Source: DATCDE01 sp038252405
GTDB taxonomy: Bacteria > Actinomycetota > Actinomycetes > Prado026
DNA length: 64,000 nucleotides
Assembly: GCA_038252405.1 (NCBI GenBank)
Contig: JBBSAJ010000012.1
Location: forward strand, 6,224 to 70,223
Direction: 5' to 3'
Part shown: piece after piece, positions 62,483-64,000 of the stretch
Layout: the number at the start of each line of letters is the position of its first letter
Numbering within the stretch: position 1 is the stretch's first letter
The notes under the pieces: generated by a model
The model's input: only the letters and a program-made list of their open reading frames with translations
Database searches by the model: none
Told to the model about the DNA's origin: nothing
Position numbers and translations under genes: made by a program

Positions 62483-63568
62483 TCAGTAGGGGCGGACCGC
62501 GCCGACGTAGGGCATCGAGTACAGGCCGGACACCACGACCCCGACGCCCGGGTTGGCCGCCTCGACGATGCGGCCACCACCGATGTACATGCCCACGTGC
62601 TGCGACGGCGAGTAGTAGAAGACCAGGTCGCCCGGCTGCAGCTGGCTGGCCGGGATCTGCCGACCGGCGCCCCACTGCGCCCCGGAGAAGTGCGGCAGGT
62701 AGATGCCCACGCTGCGGTACGCCGACATCACCAGCCCCGAGCAGTCGAACGCGGACGGGCCCGCAGCGCCGAAGACGTATCGGTGGCCGACCTGCGACAG
62801 CGCCCACGCCGCGGCCTGCGCGCCCAGCCCGGAGCCCCCGCTGACCGTCGCCGAGGTGTAGGTCGGGGTGGACCGGGCGTACGAACGGCTCACTGTCGCG
62901 GTGTACGCGGCCCTTGCCGCAGCCGCCGCAGCCGCCGCGGCTGCCCGCGCCGCCGCCTGCCGGGCGGCCAGCTCGGCGCGTACCTTGGCCTGCAGCGAGC
63001 TGACCAGCTGCTGCTGGGCCGCCACCTTCTGCTCGACGACAGCCTGCTCCTTGGTGGCCTTGTCCCGCAGCTGCTGGAGGATCCCCACCTGCTGGGCGGC
63101 CGCGAGCTTGTCCTGAGCGAGCCGCTGCGCGGCCGTCGACTGCATCCGCAGCACGTCGGTCTGGTGCCGGCTCAGGCCGTCCAGCACCGAGGCCTGGGCC
63201 AGGAAGTCCGAGGCGTTGTTCGACAGCAGCAGCTGCAGGGTCTGGTCCAGCCCGCCGGAGCGGTAGGCGGCCGAGGCCAGCTCGCCGATCGAGCCGCGCA
63301 GCGCGGCCAGTGCCGCCTCCCCGGTCTTGACCCGGGCGTTGATCTGGTTCAGCTTCAGCTGGCCCTGGGCCAGCGCGACCTTGGCGCCCAGCGCGGCCTC
63401 GTTCGCGGCCTCGGCCTGGTTCTGCAGGTCGTTCAGCCGAGCCTCGACCTGCGCCAGCGTCGGCTGGGGGTCGGCGTAGCTGGAGGAGGGGACCAATGTG
63501 ACCACGAGACCGGCGGCGACGGCTAGGGCCGCAATCGTTCGTACCACGCGGGAGGGGCGGGTCGTCAC
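62483..63568 (-). CDS. NlpC/P60 peptidoglycan hydrolase (RipA-like)
   Basis: A 361-residue exported endopeptidase. Signal peptide to about residue 32 (SSYADP); a long coiled-coil region (about 36-215, with VEARLNDLQNQAEAANEAAL and an Ala-rich stretch); then the NlpC/P60 domain with catalytic Cys in AFDCSGLVMSAY, His in QHVGMYIGGG and a polar third residue in GRIVEAANPG. It cuts peptide bonds in peptidoglycan stems, as in cell separation. GTG 63568. The long upstream leader contains a c-di-AMP riboswitch, so expression probably falls when c-di-AMP is high. Confidence 0.9.
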   Translation of the reverse strand: MTTRPSRVVRTIAALAVAAGLVVTLVPSSSYADPQPTLAQVEARLNDLQNQAEAANEAALGAKVALAQGQLKLNQINARVKTGEAALAALRGSIGELASAAYRSGGLDQTLQLLLSNNASDFLAQASVLDGLSRHQTDVLRMQSTAAQRLAQDKLAAAQQVGILQQLRDKATKEQAVVEQKVAAQQQLVSSLQAKVRAELAARQAAARAAAAAAAAAARAAYTATVSRSYARSTPTYTSATVSGGSGLGAQAAAWALSQVGHRYVFGAAGPSAFDCSGLVMSAYRSVGIYLPHFSGAQWGAGRQIPASQLQPGDLVFYYSPSQHVGMYIGGGRIVEAANPGVGVVVSGLYSMPYVGAVRPY

Positions 63569-63585
63569 TCGGACGGGACTCCGAT

Positions 63586-63722
63586 CTTCCTGGCCGCCGA
63601 CCGGGTTAGCTGACGGGTTCGGGCGAGGAAGGCGCCCTACCGCGATGCCCCGCGCGAGCAGGTCACCGCCGATTCACCCCGGGACCTGGGTCCCCGGCTC
63701 CGACCGACCCGAGGGCCGACCG
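63586..63722 (-). ncRNA. ydaO-yuaA (c-di-AMP) riboswitch
   Basis: On the minus strand the leader contains GGGGTGAATCGGCGG, GTAGGGCGCCTTCC, CCCGAACCCGTCAGCTAACC and GGTCGGCGGCCAGGAAG, in the order and spacing of actinobacterial ydaO riboswitches, whose hallmarks are GGGGTGAATC and a final CAGCTAACC before a closing stem. This family precedes NlpC/P60 and Rpf genes and turns them off on binding c-di-AMP. Boundaries are approximate. Confidence 0.85.
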
Positions 63723-63785
63723 GATTGAGCGGAGGTTCCGGTTGACATCCCGTGTGGCTGTCATCAGACCGTTACCTGAGGCCAG

Positions 63786-63813
63786 ACCTTAACGGGTGCT
63801 GGCGGCTGGTCAA
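63786..63813 (-). promoter_or_regulatory. Candidate promoter of the riboswitch-NlpC transcript
   Basis: On the minus strand TTGACC (63813-63808) and TAAGGT (63791-63786) with a 16-nt spacer resemble a vegetative promoter. The riboswitch follows about 65 nt downstream. 63814-63889 holds no other feature that I see. Confidence 0.45.
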
Positions 63814-63889
63814 AGTCACACCGCCGCAATGTGGGGAAAACGACAGTCTGGTCAGACAGATGTCTTGTCTCGCAGATGGGGGTGACTTT

Positions 63890-64000
63890 TCAGAACGTGA
63901 AGCCGGCGTCTTCGCGCTGCTTTCGTGCGGGGCGGCGTCGGTAGTCAGTGGGGTGAGAGTTGCGGTCGGCCCAGATGTGGGCGTTGGCCTCGTTGCGCCG
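63890..64000 (-). CDS. C-terminal fragment of an unidentified gene (partial)
   Basis: From the right edge the minus strand reads RRNEANAHIWADRNSHPTDY, then basic residues and REDAGFTF with a stop at 63890, 36 residues in all. It is Arg/Lys-rich and its GC is a little lower than the neighbouring genes. It could be the tail of a DUF222/HNH endonuclease-type protein, but the piece is too short to say. It would be transcribed in the same direction as the NlpC/P60 gene. Confidence 0.4.
   Translation of the reverse strand, partial: RRNEANAHIWADRNSHPTDYRRRPARKQREDAGFTF

Overview
The window is a high-GC (about 70%) stretch of an actinobacterial chromosome. The evidence is a mycothiol synthase (mshD) directly behind a GlnR-type regulator, a DUF4193 protein, a nickel-regulator-like Fur protein, ppk1 next to a MutT1-type Nudix/histidine-phosphatase fusion, an 11-nt-repeat PHO box before pstS, a c-di-AMP (ydaO) riboswitch before an NlpC/P60 gene, many GTG starts and many 4-nt GTGA/ATGA gene overlaps. 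The genus cannot be fixed from the sequence alone. No rRNA, tRNA, CRISPR array, prophage or recognisable transposase was seen; nearly all of the window is ordinary chromosomal coding sequence.

Layout. 0-5 kb: DUF4193, a frameshifted PRC/MgtE_N/CBS gene coupled to an Nramp-like permease, a secreted protein with a PhoP-type box, HIT and double-GNAT proteins. 5-12 kb: secreted or surface proteins (ScyD/ScyE-like, two Ig-like paralogues, a Tat-exported metallophosphoesterase, a Ser/Thr-rich protein). 12-15 kb: ygfZ, Nur-like regulator and nitrobindin in one operon, then a DUF559-type putative nuclease gene between two inverted copies of a 44-nt palindrome. 15-21 kb: a secreted protein, two gene remnants and an MMPL transporter operon. 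21-33 kb: MoaD-like protein, hydrolase, glnR-mshD, then a polyphosphate/phosphate block (ppk1, CYTH-CHAD, mutT1, pstSCAB). 33-41 kb: small proteins, SDR, ABC-2 exporter, DksA/TraR-like protein, DAO oxidoreductase, lytic transglycosylase, aldehyde dehydrogenase. 41-47 kb: TetR-MFS, a ThDP enzyme, an EamA permease and a VKOR protein. 47-56 kb: GH63 glucosidase, SSI-like lipoprotein, P-type ATPase, GH13 enzyme. 55-64 kb: peroxiredoxin, AdhE, a PhoP-like two-component system with its own triple direct repeat, a secreted protein, an HExxH membrane protein and an NlpC/P60 hydrolase under a ydaO riboswitch. A short unidentified C-terminal fragment runs off the right edge.

The most unusual signal lies between the genes. 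I find at least 15 palindromic intergenic elements in four families: 51 nt (seven copies, one collapsed), 48 nt (four), 44 nt (two) and about 70 nt (two). Several pairs bracket single genes or gene pairs: 44-nt elements around the DUF559-type gene, 51-nt around the DksA/TraR-like gene and around the HExxH gene, 48-nt around tetR-MFS and around the ThDP enzyme-EamA pair. Some contain the stop codons of adjacent genes, and two 51-nt copies overlap head to head. They lack the U-tract of an intrinsic terminator. They resemble REP-like or MITE-like elements, but none is a family I can name.

Functional links. The ppk1-CYTH/CHAD-mutT1-pstSCAB block joins polyphosphate synthesis, polyphosphate binding, nucleotide hydrolysis and phosphate import. 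The PhoP-like regulator at 58.9 kb has TCNCAG-N4 direct repeats before its own gene, and the same architecture occurs before the secreted-protein gene at 3.4 kb, so a shared regulon is plausible.
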